Shown here: positions 10,227 to 20,093 of the stretch, piece by piece
Layout: each line of letters opens with the position of its first letter
Position numbering within the stretch: position 1 is the first letter of the stretch
Source of the DNA: Rheum nobile
Lineage: Eukaryota > Streptophyta > Magnoliopsida > Caryophyllales > Polygonaceae
DNA: 64,000 nucleotides
Assembly (NCBI GenBank): GCA_027886185.1
Contig: WOAB01000053.1
Span: 248,001-312,000 of the forward strand
Direction of reading: 5' to 3'
Translations under genes and position numbers: made by a program
Notes under the pieces: model-generated
Told to the model about the DNA's origin: nothing
What the model saw: the letters and a program-made list of their open reading frames with translations, nothing else
Databases searched by the model: none

Positions 10227-11243
10227 ATGTCGGGCGAGGATACCACCCAAGAGACTGGCACAAGGACTGCCGCACAGAAAATGCTCCGCGAGATGCATGC
10301 TGCCAACCAAGCATTGGCCGCCCAGTTCGCCGAACTCCAGCGTCAGATTGACGCGTACTCTCGTCAGCAGATGATACGCGAGTTGCTTGCTGCCGACAAA
10401 GCCCAAGATGCGCAACTAATAGAAATGAAGCGAACGTTAGAAGAAATCTTAGCTCGCCAGCAACCGGTCCCGGTCACTACGCTAGCTTCGGATCAAGGTC
10501 ACCAACAGGCCGCAGAATTGAGCGCCCTAGCCCTGGAAAAGGCGAAGGGTACAACTGTGATGCTTCCCTCCACATCGGATCCCGGCCAATGGGAACACAT
10601 AGCTACACAGAGGGAAAACATTGTTGATCCGCAGCGACGTCGACAACGACGGTCTGCCCAGGTAGTGATCCGAGAAGAGAACCCTGCAGTTTCCGAGGCA
10701 GATGCTGACGATGTCAAGGTTGACCCTGCAAGCGTCTTTACAGCCGATGATGAGGGTTGTGCGGTCGGCACTTCCGACCACCATGAGGGCCAGGCATATC
10801 GCCTTGACTTGCTCTCTAGACGCATGCTGAGCGTCAAGGAGGGAGCCCCTGCTGACGAACGGGAGAACTTGTTTCACGCTAGATGCGGACTTCAGGATGC
10901 GCCGCTCAAGGTGATCATTGACGGGGGTTCTTGCTGCCACATTATCAATGAGAAGGTTGGGCGCCATTTCAACCTTCTGACTACAACACACCCCACTCCC
11001 TATGACCTCCAGTGGATCTCTGAAGGGTCAGGTAACACAGTTTCTCGACAGAGTCTTATTTCATTTTCTATTAGTCCTTACAACGACACTGTGCTACGTG
11101 ATGTTACCGCTATGGACGCAACCCATCTGCTTTTGGGTCGTCTGTGGCAAACTGATCGTCGCGTGCTTCACGACGCGTATTTGAACACTTACCTGTTCAA
11201 ATACCACGGGAGGCGCGTAACTCTCTTATCCATGATCCCGTAG
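10227..11243 (+). pseudogene. gypsy Gag-protease fragment
   Basis: The frame from ATG 10227 (MSGEDTTQ) encodes about 338 residues. It begins with a coiled-coil-like region (QRQIDAYSRQQMIREL), then an acidic linker, then a retropepsin-like domain with IIDGGSCCHIINEKVG at about residues 231-246 and the family-typical HLLLGRLWQTDRRVLHD. Gypsy Gag capsid and zinc knuckle sequences that should lie between are absent, so Gag is itself shortened. The frame ends at a TAG (11241). Confidence 0.8.
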
Positions 11244-11335
11244 AAAATTTTACAGGAACAGGCAGAGCGACAACGCCAGAAGGCTATTGAGGCCGCCAGA
11301 ACTCCGCCTGCGACGAAACCCACCCCGGAAAACGC

Positions 11336-11512
11336 CGGACGACAACTCGGTCGAGTCACCGACCGAGTTGGAGCACTTGAGGGACAACTCGGCCGGGTCA
11401 CCGACCGAGTTACGCTACCTGAGGGAAACTTGGCCAGAAACTCGGCCGAGTTCTGGGCCGAGTCAGGGCACCTGGACACAACTCGGCCCAAACCCGGCCG
11501 AGTCCGCTCCCA
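11336..11512. repeat. Palindromic ACTCGGCCGAGT-type repeat cluster
   Basis: Variants of the 12-base palindrome ACTCGGCCGAGT and its halves (ACTCGGTCGAGT, ACCGACCGAGTT, AACTCGGCCGGGTC) occur about ten times in 175 bases. They lie in the linker between the protease and reverse transcriptase regions of the gypsy remnant. Confidence 0.85.
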
Positions 11513-11699
11513 GGCCTCCGCCTTGGCCTTCTGCCTCTTCTGGGCGATCTTTTGCGTCTACAGCTGCTTCTGCATCTACCTTGCGGGGCACCTGTGAACC
11601 CAGAGTTATTCTGGCACATCATCGGGACCTCACACCGGCACTTCACGACAAGTCCTCTTGTTTCCTTCTTATTCATCTCCTTTGCGCCACTACTACGGT

Positions 11700-12425
11700 A
11701 GAGCCCGCACTCCCGCCTGCTATTTTGTCTATTTTGCAGGACTTGGAGGACATTCTTCCAGACGAGCTACCGCCCGGTCTGCCACCAGCGCATGCTATTG
11801 CAGAACATATAGCCTACATTCCCGGTGCTTCTCTGCCGCACCGTGATGCATCTAGAGCTTCTCCTGCGGCGATATGTGTTACCAGGTTCCGTCAGTTTTC
11901 GACGAAGCTGACACCTTTCGAGGTCGTATACGCAAGGAACCTGCTGACGCCTTTGGACATGACACCATACCCGCTGCAGGACAAGGAGACCATTGCTGTT
12001 GGCAAGTTGGCTGTGCACATTCAGGAGCTGCATAGGAGGACACACAGCTGGAGCGACGTACGCTGCAGTACTCAGCCCCGAAGACCAAGGGCAGGCGACA
12101 ATTGATCTTCACCCCGAGCGACTTAGTTTGGCTTCACTTGCGGAAGGAGCGATTTCCTTCCGTCCGCAAGTCTAAGCTCGACCAACGAGGTGATGGTCCC
12201 TTCAGAGTCGTAATAGCAATTGGCAACAACACCTACCAGCTCGAGCTTCCGAACACGTATGGGGTGCATCTGACGTTCAATGTCGCTGACTTGGCACCAT
12301 ATGTTGAACCCGAGCCTGGTGAGCGTGAAGCGAGGACGCTTCATAACCAAGTGGGGGAGGGTGATGTGACCCTGCCCTCCATGTCAGCTACAGAGGAGGA
12401 AGTCGCCATGAGACATCCGCCTTGA
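11700..12425 (+). pseudogene. gypsy RT start fused to integrase C-terminus
   Basis: At about 11717-11865 the frame matches the beginning of gypsy reverse transcriptase (ILQDLEDILPDELPPGLPP). It then switches within a few codons to the C-terminal end of integrase (LTPFEVVYARNLLTPLD at about 11908). After a frameshift near 12090 it continues with DLVWLHLRKERFPS, GDGPFRVV and LTFNVADLAPYVE, ending at 12425. This is a deletion junction inside pol. Confidence 0.82.
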
Positions 12426-12837
12426 GACTCCTCTACAGCTACATCCATTCTGAGATCGATTAAAGAGATTTACTATTTCTGGACATTTCTATAAACAATA
12501 TTTCTAGTTTTAGTAGTTGTTATTTCTGGGTGGTTGCCATTTATGTTAAATGGGCCGTCAGAATTAGTAACTAGAGAGTCTGGCCCATTAGATCAACTCT
12601 CTAGTATAAATATTCTCTTTTGTCTTCATTTTCAAGCACGTCGAAATAGAGCTTGTTTTCCAGTCGAGTAATCTCCTGCAAACCCGGGCCCTGACGTCAC
12701 AAAGTTAACGCGTTCCTAGTCGAACTATCCTGGCGCGTTAACTCGGTTACCAATCTATCCAGTTACGATCCGCAAACCCGAGACAAGAACTAACCCTAGT
12801 TCTTGCCTCCCCACCAAACACAAACCCTGGTTTCACG
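12426..12837. other. 3' untranslated or LTR-like remnant
   Basis: No gene. A TATA-like TAGTATAAATATTC occurs at about 12602, downstream of a GGCCCATTAGA word. This suggests the U3 part of a decayed LTR belonging to the gypsy remnant, but no second copy was found. Confidence 0.35.
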
Positions 12838-13572
12838 GCAGCCCCCTCCCACCATCATTCACGGCCGCCGATCAACCACCATCACAACCGCTGCTCCGCT
12901 GCTCGCTCCACCACAGTCCGCCGCATCATCTTCTTCCCTTTCCGACGAGTTGAACGCCCTACTACGCATTCAATCGATCCCGTGACAGCGAATCGTGGTA
13001 TTTCCCCGGACAAGGTCACATCAAAAAGCCAGTAAAAAATATTCTATTTGTTCATTAATAACGATCATTTTAACTTAAATTTCTGTTAACAAATATTTTT
13101 TATCTAATATTTTTTAGAAATTTTAGATAGTGATTTATTGTTGATAGAGGTTTATTATTAAAAATTGTATATTTAGATTTGAAATGTCTCACATGAGAAG
13201 GTTGAGTGACCTTTATGAGGAATTGTACTCTGATGCACATACATGTCAATATTGATGCACACACAAGTAACAAATGGTGCATATGCCAGCGTAAGCAAAC
13301 AGTGGACCCGAAAAAAAATGGACCGAAAAGAAAAAACAAACTTAGGCCGGACAATGCCTTATAAAATTTTGATGCACATATAGGACAATATAGATGCATA
13401 CACAAGCCAAAATGTATGCACATGTCATCTTTAGTAAAAAAAGTGACCCAAAAAAAAACTGGTCTGGAAAAAAAAAATTGTTCGGTCAACGCCGGAGCTC
13501 CGGTGTTGATCGACTGGTAACCGGTTTGACCGGTTAATTATCCACTTAAGTGGTCATGTGAAATGATAGTCT

Positions 13573-13615
13573 AATCCTAGCCTTTGGATTTTTTCAAATC
13601 CAAAGACTAGGAATT
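13573..13615. repeat. Long hairpin in S1
   Basis: Two arms of about 18 bases (AATCCTAGCCTTTGGATT and AATCCAAAGACTAGGAATT) form a stem with a short T-rich loop. The same hairpin is present in the right S1 copy near 25153-25195. Confidence 0.75.
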
Positions 13616-13663
13616 ATTCTCAATTTTTCAGTGTAATGTTCATTCTCACCGAATCTTCATCCT

Positions 13664-13664
<1 letters not shown>

Positions 13665-13705
<41 letters not shown>
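13665..13705. repeat. (TAA)n microsatellite
   Basis: About 13 TAA repeats. The corresponding place in the right S1 copy (about 25243) holds only four, so this locus has expanded or contracted since the duplication. Confidence 0.9.
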
Positions 13706-13706
<1 letters not shown>

Positions 13707-13746
13707 TAGATATAAATATAGATATGATGATAAATCATAGATTCCT

Positions 13747-15096
13747 AAATAAAAGTCCTAACAGACCTACTAAACAGATGTATAGTAAGCAAGTAAGGGT
13801 CGAACCCACAGGGAAGATCTGATGCAGTATGCAATTGTGATTGACAAGAAACAATAAAGGGGGGTTTTAGTAATCAAGCAGAGCAAAGCAAACAAGTTTA
13901 GTTGATGAGAAAATATGATTGGGAAAGTAGTCCTACTAGAACGAGATCCACAATACAAAGATATAATTTGATCACAGAAATATATTCGATCCAAGTTCTT
14001 TTATTATTCTTATAGTTGTTCCCACCCTGATCTTAAGTACTATCAATTCTCACAGTTGTTGATAGACTTATTACTATATCAATGGAAAAGTACTACCAAT
14101 TCTCACAGTTGTTGATAGACTTTACCACTAACAAAGCAATAGCAATGCACACAAGGATATATGATACATGCAAATAGAAGGTGCTTCCTTACTACTTAAC
14201 ATGCAAATGACTCTCACTCACGATTGCGCTCTCGTATTCCACTATATGCAACAATCGTGTATGCTACTAGATATGCACTCGTATTCCACTATATGCAAAT
14301 CCTAGCAATTGATAAAAAGTATTCAACCTAGTTGATCAGGCTATGAAGAATAACAATAAATCAGTATTCAATATTACCAAGAGAATCAAACCAACACTTA
14401 TAAGAATAAGAACAAGGAATAGAAATCTCACAAACACATCAGTTGTATTGCTTCAAACGTCTAGTAGAACAAAGGGGAAGTTAGTTCTCCATTCAGATGA
14501 GAATGAAAACCTAATGAAAAGTAAAACTGTGTACGAAGTAAAGTGAAAAGTAGTCTCTCTGCCTCTTAACCTAGAAAGAGGACTTAAATAGGTTTTTGGA
14601 AAACTAGGTTAAAACTAACGAGAATAACAAAGGAAACAAAATAATAAAAATAAGGAAATCTGAAAATGCATAAAAGGAAATAAATGTCTTCTGGCCACGA
14701 GGCGTTGAACACGGCCACCTCGGGGCGGTGAGATCCACCGTGGGGCATCAGGCTCCCACCACGGGGCGGTGGCTTCCTCTTGGCGCGACCCTCAATCTTC
14801 TCTGAGAACCACCGCCGGGTCGCGGTGATTCTGGCACGGGGCGGTGAAATCGCCCACTCCTCCAGCTCCTCTTCTCTTCTGCTGCTCTTCATTACTACCA
14901 AGTGTTGGTAGTCTTCTCCATTTAAACTCCAGCAGATCCTTCTGCATCCTCATCATCTCATCTAAGCTGTAAATCCTGGGATATCTTCACTTCTCTCCAC
15001 AACTTCTGGATTACAGACTTAGCCTCAAAACTAATCATAAACTCCTCCAAATCATGCTAATAATTGCTAGTAAAGATGTATGAAATAACACCTATC
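13747..15096 (-). repeat. 3' LTR of Athila-like element, outer end truncated
   Basis: It matches 22995-24415 closely. About 37 bases that begin the intact copy (TGATGGGGCTAG...) are missing; the sequence passes from S1 into AAATAAAAGTCC. Confidence 0.88.
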
Positions 15097-15771
15097 AAAT
15101 TCCCTCATACTTAGACCTTTACTCGTCCCGAGTAAGCTAAAGAAAAACCTACTCTCTCAATCAACACCAAGGTCTCAGAAAGTACAAGAAAACATGACAC
15201 CAGCAATTACAACATATCAACAATAAGTTCCAGACAACCAAAACAAGTGATGCAAAGATAATTCCAATCCTAACTCCAATCTAGCTCCTTATCGCTCCAG
15301 AGTGGCCTACCCGAACTCCTTATACTACCTCTTCTTATGACGCCTCGCCAAGAATAATGAGCAATCCTAAAATCACTATTCTTCTTTTTCACTCATCTTG
15401 CCAAGGCGCCCTTTCGGGTTTTCACCAAGCCACTCATTTCATTTTGCTAGATATCTCACATATACTCACATCACTCCAGTCCATTTTTGCACCGGTCTAT
15501 ACCAGCCGGACTACTTGCTTTTTACCTGAACCGCCCTTTCGGGTTTTTAGCTCATCCCAGGATTTTGATTGCCTTTTTTCACATCTTTTTGGCTTTTTCA
15601 TTTTTTTTTAGAAATAAAATACTCGAACGGAAATTACAGAACACAAAACAACGCTATATACACTAGCTAGCTAGATAGCAAGTCTAAATCCATCCCCCAT
15701 ACTTGAACCGAGCATTGTCCTCAATGTAGAAAAGAGAACAAGCAAATGAAATAGGGGAAGGAGAAATAAAC
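15097..15771 (-). other. Polypurine tract and 3' leader, no gene
   Basis: On the minus strand, TATGAGGGAATT immediately precedes the LTR start TGATAGG and is the likely plus-strand primer. The rest of this interval has no supported gene. Confidence 0.6.
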
Positions 15772-17019
15772 TCACTGTGGGCCTGATGGCGGCGGTGGTG
15801 GGAACCTCCCAAAGTAGTCCCTCATATGAGCGTCCACAGCGTCCAGACGCTCATCTATATCAGCACGGAACTGGGTCTGCCAAGTCTGCAGACCGGTCTC
15901 TACTCGAGTGTTCCAGTGAGTCTGTTGCACTGAGAATGCATCAAATCTTACATACAACTCCTGCCAAGGTGTGGCAGGACCGTAAGAAGATGAAGGCGCA
16001 TCAAACTGGGTAGGCATAGGATCATCCCCACCCACAGAATCAGCAGCAACAGCCTTAAAACGAGCACTAGGGCCCTCTCCAAACGGACCCGAAGGAGCAA
16101 CAGCAGGGGTAGCGTCGGCCATAACTCTGCTATCACTGGGAATCCACCAATCCGCAAATGAAGGAGAATAAGTGAAAACCCGGGGAAGAATCAGAATGTG
16201 ACCGTCGTATGAAGACCAAACTAAATCACCATCCCTGCCCAGTGGCTTCAGCATCGAGCACACCTTCATGTGCGCCATATCATACACCGCGTGAGCAACA
16301 GGTCGAGGAATCCGATCGGTAGCTATAATGTCAGCACAAAGAAGGGTGATCAAACCACCCCCACAAATATCACGTGGCTCACCATCACGAATCCTCTTCA
16401 GGGAACCCAGAAAGAGGGTAGCCCAACACGGCGTGTACGTAACAAGCTCCAAGATGCTCAAAAACCACTGGAAATCCTTCAAAGGGACCTTGCCATCATC
16501 AGCATGGCCAAAGAAATCTCTCATCATCACCTTGTGGATCAACCTTAGGCAAGGGTTCACCATCTTCGAGTTCACTTCCTGGCCCTTCTTGAACGTCCTA
16601 TGCGTGGCAGCCTCCCAAAACTCCATCATATCTGTCTCAATGATGCCACCAGACCACCCATCAGATGGCTCCTTTGTAATGCCCAGGGCACCACGAATCT
16701 CCTCAGCAGACAAAGCATAATCACGACCATTGTATGTGAACGTGACCTTCATCAATCTCTTGTCGGCGGAGCCATTAGAATACCTCTTAAATGAGGCAAT
16801 GAACTGGTAACACAGCTCGGGATAAGCATCAGCGGCCTTGTTCAAGAAGGTCCCCAGACCACACTCTGCTAAACACAGGGATACACACTCCAACATACCA
16901 AACTCAGTCAACGTCGGCTTGTCAAAGAATTTAGTAGCCAAAACCTTCCTCTCCTTCACAACATTGTACACCTCATTCTCATCCCTCGTAGATACTTGAT
17001 CCCTACCTCTAGGTGCCAT
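15772..17019 (-). CDS. Athila ORF-like protein, 415 aa, intact
   Basis: An uninterrupted frame starts at the ATG at 17019 (MAPRGRDQVSTRDENEVY) and ends at a TGA next to 15772. Its first 290 or so residues resemble the retrotransposon-associated ORF1/ATHILA-type family found downstream or in place of pol in plant gypsy elements (KFFDKPTLTEFG, RDYALSAEEIRGALGI, LPLKDFQWFL-like segments). The C-terminus is low complexity and ends FPPPPPSGPQ. A short helical stretch with a QTHWNTRVETGLQTWQTQFR pattern may be a coiled coil. No transmembrane segment is clear. The molecular function of this family is unknown. The frame is open while gag, on the same element, has a stop and a large insertion. That may mean recent selection or simply chance and a young age. 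Confidence 0.75.
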   Translation of the reverse strand: MAPRGRDQVSTRDENEVYNVVKERKVLATKFFDKPTLTEFGMLECVSLCLAECGLGTFLNKAADAYPELCYQFIASFKRYSNGSADKRLMKVTFTYNGRDYALSAEEIRGALGITKEPSDGWSGGIIETDMMEFWEAATHRTFKKGQEVNSKMVNPCLRLIHKVMMRDFFGHADDGKVPLKDFQWFLSILELVTYTPCWATLFLGSLKRIRDGEPRDICGGGLITLLCADIIATDRIPRPVAHAVYDMAHMKVCSMLKPLGRDGDLVWSSYDGHILILPRVFTYSPSFADWWIPSDSRVMADATPAVAPSGPFGEGPSARFKAVAADSVGGDDPMPTQFDAPSSSYGPATPWQELYVRFDAFSVQQTHWNTRVETGLQTWQTQFRADIDERLDAVDAHMRDYFGRFPPPPPSGPQ

Positions 17020-18087
17020 AAGAAATTAATGGAGAAACTCAAAACAAAGGGCATCCAAGAGGACACTTACAAACGAGCGAAAACACACGAAGCCTGGAAG
17101 TCTCGATGCGGGGCGGTGGAGTAGTCGCTAGGTCGCGGTGAGAACAACTGGGAGTTCTGGCCGGGTCGCGGTGGGGGTCGACGCGGGGCGGTGACAGTAG
17201 CGACGCGAGGTAGAACAGTGCGAGGCGGGGCAGCGCGAGGCGGGGCGACAGCGACGCGACGGGGTTGTGTTTGGCTTGTTTATGAGGCTAGACTCCAAAT
17301 TGGGCAAGGAAACTCAAGGTTTAGGCAATTTGGGGCTAGATTCGGACCAAGGACAAGGGAAATAGGGGAGAATGGGGGATTTGGCTTTGGGAGCTTGAGA
17401 GGTGTGTTGGGAATGGAGGGTTTTGTGAGAGTGGGGGCTAGGTTAGGGAAAGGGAAAAGGAAGCAAAAGGGATGATGGGGCCGGCTGGTACAATGGCCCA
17501 TAGAGAAGTCTTGGCCCAAAGGGGGGCCCAATCCGTCAAAACCTTATTTACCACTCAAGAAATAAAAATTTTACTCACCCGTTTAAGGTTTTTTCGGGGC
17601 CCTTTATTCTTTTTTTTTTCCGGAGTTGAGAAGGTATACCAGACATCCACCGCGGGGCGGTGAGGATCGCCACGGGGCGGTGGGGAAACTGTCTCCTCTC
17701 CATTTACTTTCGTACCTGAAATGTTAGTGACAGGCGAACGAAACAAAGCAAAAGAAATTACGAAATTAAACTAAGAGAAAGAAAAATCAAGGAAAAACTA
17801 CCTCGGGTTGCCTTCCGGACAACGCCTTAGTTAACGTCGTTGGCTCGACGTACTGCGGGTCAACTACCACCTGGAATAAGATCCCCTCGGAATCCTCCTA
17901 CTCGTCTCTTCCTGTCGAGACTTCCCATGGAAAGGTTGAGACCTTAGACCATGTTCCCTCTTGGCCAATGACTCCATGATTACTTCCTTTGGAGCATCTG
18001 CCCCATACTTAGAGCGATGTGGGGGCCGATATGGCTCAACCTGAATATGCTGCACATTACTAGATAAAGGCTTACAGCCTTATATGG
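17020..18087 (-). other. Non-coding middle of Athila-like element
   Basis: Pol should lie here but none is recognisable. The stretch contains several GGGGCGGTG/GTCGCGGTG words (17105-17195, 17645-17685). On the minus strand the sequence ends with a pattern common in RT-less elements of this type (AACGACGTTAACTAAGGCG at about 17835). Confidence 0.6.
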
Positions 18088-19530
18088 TTAGTGCAGGGGG
18101 GCAAGTGCCCAAAATAGAGGGATGGAATCTCCTATGTCATCCAGCAAGACATCATCAACATGCAATTCATGCAACTCAATAGGTCCATCAATAGTAGAAC
18201 ACTCAACTACGGTCTCTACTGCACCAGTTTTAACATTTTCATGCACATGATCATCAATATCACTAATGCAACAAGGGGAAGGCAATTGAATGGAGTTGGC
18301 TTTATGAATATTATGTTCAAAAATTATTCCATCGAATTCCATAGTTAAAGTTCCACTATCTACATCAATCTTTGTCATGGATGTTTTCATAAAAGGTCGA
18401 CCTAACATAACAGGAGCAACCTGCTCATCATAGTCCATATCCATAACAAAGAAATCAGCAGGGAAAATCAAAGGACCTATCCTCACAAGAACATCCTCCA
18501 CAATACCCTTAGGGGGCACACAAGAACCATCAGCAAGTTGTATCACAATGTTAGAATCATGCAAGGGTCCTATTCCTAAATCCTCAATCAAAGAATAAGG
18601 CAACACATTAATAGAGGCACCCAAGTCTAACAAGGCTTTCTCAAATCGATGCTCACCTATAGTAATAGGAATAATAAATGTACCTGGATCCTTGCACTTC
18701 TCAGGCAGACGCCTCTGAAACACCACTGATGCATGTTCACCCACTGGAACCTTCTTCTGGACCTTCAGCTTCTGTGTCCTCTTCACGGTGCACAGCTCCT
18801 TCAAGAACTTGGCATATCGAGGAACAGCCTTGATAAGCTTGATCAGGGGAATGTTCACCTCACAGTCCCGAAATGTCTCGAACAGATCGTTGTCTTCAGC
18901 TACTCTCTTGGCCTTCAGCACCTCAGGGAAAGGTGTTGGTGGCTTCTCAGAACCCAAAGGAGGAAACACGGGGCGAACATAGTCATCAACACATAACTCA
19001 TCAGCGGAGCTGGATTGTTGGGGGTCGGGTTGCGGTAAGCCAACCGCGGGGCGGTGGTCATCGCCGCGGGGTAGTGGGGTCTCGGTAGGATTACTGAGAT
19101 CTGCCGCTGGGTCGCGGTGAGGGTTGCCACGGGGCGGTGGTAACATCTCTTCTTTCCTGGCCGCCTCTTCAATTTTTCGTCGGGTCGCGGTGGTGTCTAC
19201 CGCAGGGCGGTGCGTGATTTCTACCTTCTCGACTTCGTTCTCCTCTTTAGCAATAGGGGTAACGACCAGCTTCTTACCACTTCTAAGGGTAATGGCACTC
19301 ACATTTTCTTTTGGGTTCACAGTAGTCTGAGAGGGCAAGAAGTTGGATGTCCTCTGGTCTATCTTGGTCACAACATCAGCCAGTTGGCCAATCTGCCTCT
19401 CCATATTCTTTATGCTTGACTCAGTAGCCTGAACATGAGTGGTGAAATGCTGAGTTAGAGTCTTCAGCATCTCATCAGTAGAAGCACCAGAGGTTTGGCC
19501 TTGAGGCCTCTGTTGGTACGGGACTCTCTG
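18088..19530 (-). pseudogene. Athila-like Gag C-terminus and aspartic protease
   Basis: The frame reads through from gag after a stop at 19531-19533. A heptad-like region (ESSIKNMERQIGQLADVV) and the ALTLRSGK-like motif (SAITLRSGKK) characterise Athila/Tat Gag. The protease has DLGASINVLPYSL at the active site (D-L-G instead of D-T/S-G), then IVEDVLVRIG and VMLGRPFM, the usual flap and C-terminal motifs. The DLG substitution is common in this lineage. The frame ends at 18088 with no reverse transcriptase following. Confidence 0.85.
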
Positions 19531-20093
19531 CTAGTACTGCTGTTGTGCCGGCTGTTGACCTCCTTGAGGGTCACTCCATTGGAAACCTGGGTGGTCCCGC
19601 CCTCTTTGATTGTAGTTGGGCTGTCCACCATACTGCGGTCTAGGGGGTCCGTAACCTCCTACAGCATTTACTTCAGCAGTACCTTCCTCCTGCAGCTGAG
19701 GACAAGTATCGGTAGGGTGGAACTGATCAGAGCAAAGTCCACATGCTTTGACTTGTTGAGGAGTGTTTTGATTTGCCATTCTCTTCACCGTCTCCTTCAA
19801 CTCAGCTAGCTCATTCAGCACTGGGCTAGGTCCTGCAGGGGTCACAGCATTGACCGCCTTTCTCTGGTAAATCTTCCCAAAACTCCTGGTACTCTCACTC
19901 ATCTCCTGGAATCTCTCCATGGCTGCGTCCGGTGTCAGATTCAGAATGCTTCCACCGCATGCAGCGTCAACCATCCTTCTCTCTTGATCTAACAGACCAT
20001 TGTGTAGGTAGAGAACAAGGTCCTGCTTGGCGTATTTGTGGAATGGGCAGCTGGAGCAAAGCCTCTTGTACCTCTCGAGATAATCATACAGCG
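19531..20093 (-). pseudogene. Athila-like Gag, middle part with zinc knuckle
   Basis: It contains the family motif CGGSILNLTPDAA and a CX2CX4HX4C knuckle, CGLCSDQFHPTDTC (about 19727-19768). It ends at an in-frame TAG (19531-19533). The upstream part of the same gag is displaced to 22296-22901 by the solo LTR insertion. Confidence 0.85.

Larger units (their letters stand above)
10227..12425 (+). mobile_element. Ty3/gypsy remnant with large internal deletion
   Basis: The order is Gag-like N-terminus, retropepsin, start of reverse transcriptase, then directly the end of integrase. About 2 kb of reverse transcriptase, RNase H and integrase core is missing compared with an ordinary gypsy pol. 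I see no pair of LTRs bounding it; the ends given are those of the coding remains. Confidence 0.8.
12838..13749. repeat. 0.9-kb direct repeat S1, left copy
   Basis: This block, from GCAGCCCCCTCCC to ATTCCTAAA, is repeated at 24416-25298 with roughly twenty substitutions plus a microsatellite length change. It is not an LTR of the enclosed element. Its left end abuts the same GCAGC that would be the enclosed element's target site. It contains short internal repeats (GATGCACATA words) and a hairpin, and no convincing gene. Confidence 0.85.

Noticed and set aside
12803..12985. 60-codon Pro/Thr/Ser-rich frame at the start of S1
   Set aside because: It starts outside S1 and runs into it; the S1 part also exists at 24416 without that start, so it is not a conserved gene.
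13100..13489. 129-codon minus-strand frame in S1
   Set aside because: Phe/Cys-rich low-quality translation, partly broken in the second S1 copy; no domain or codon signal.
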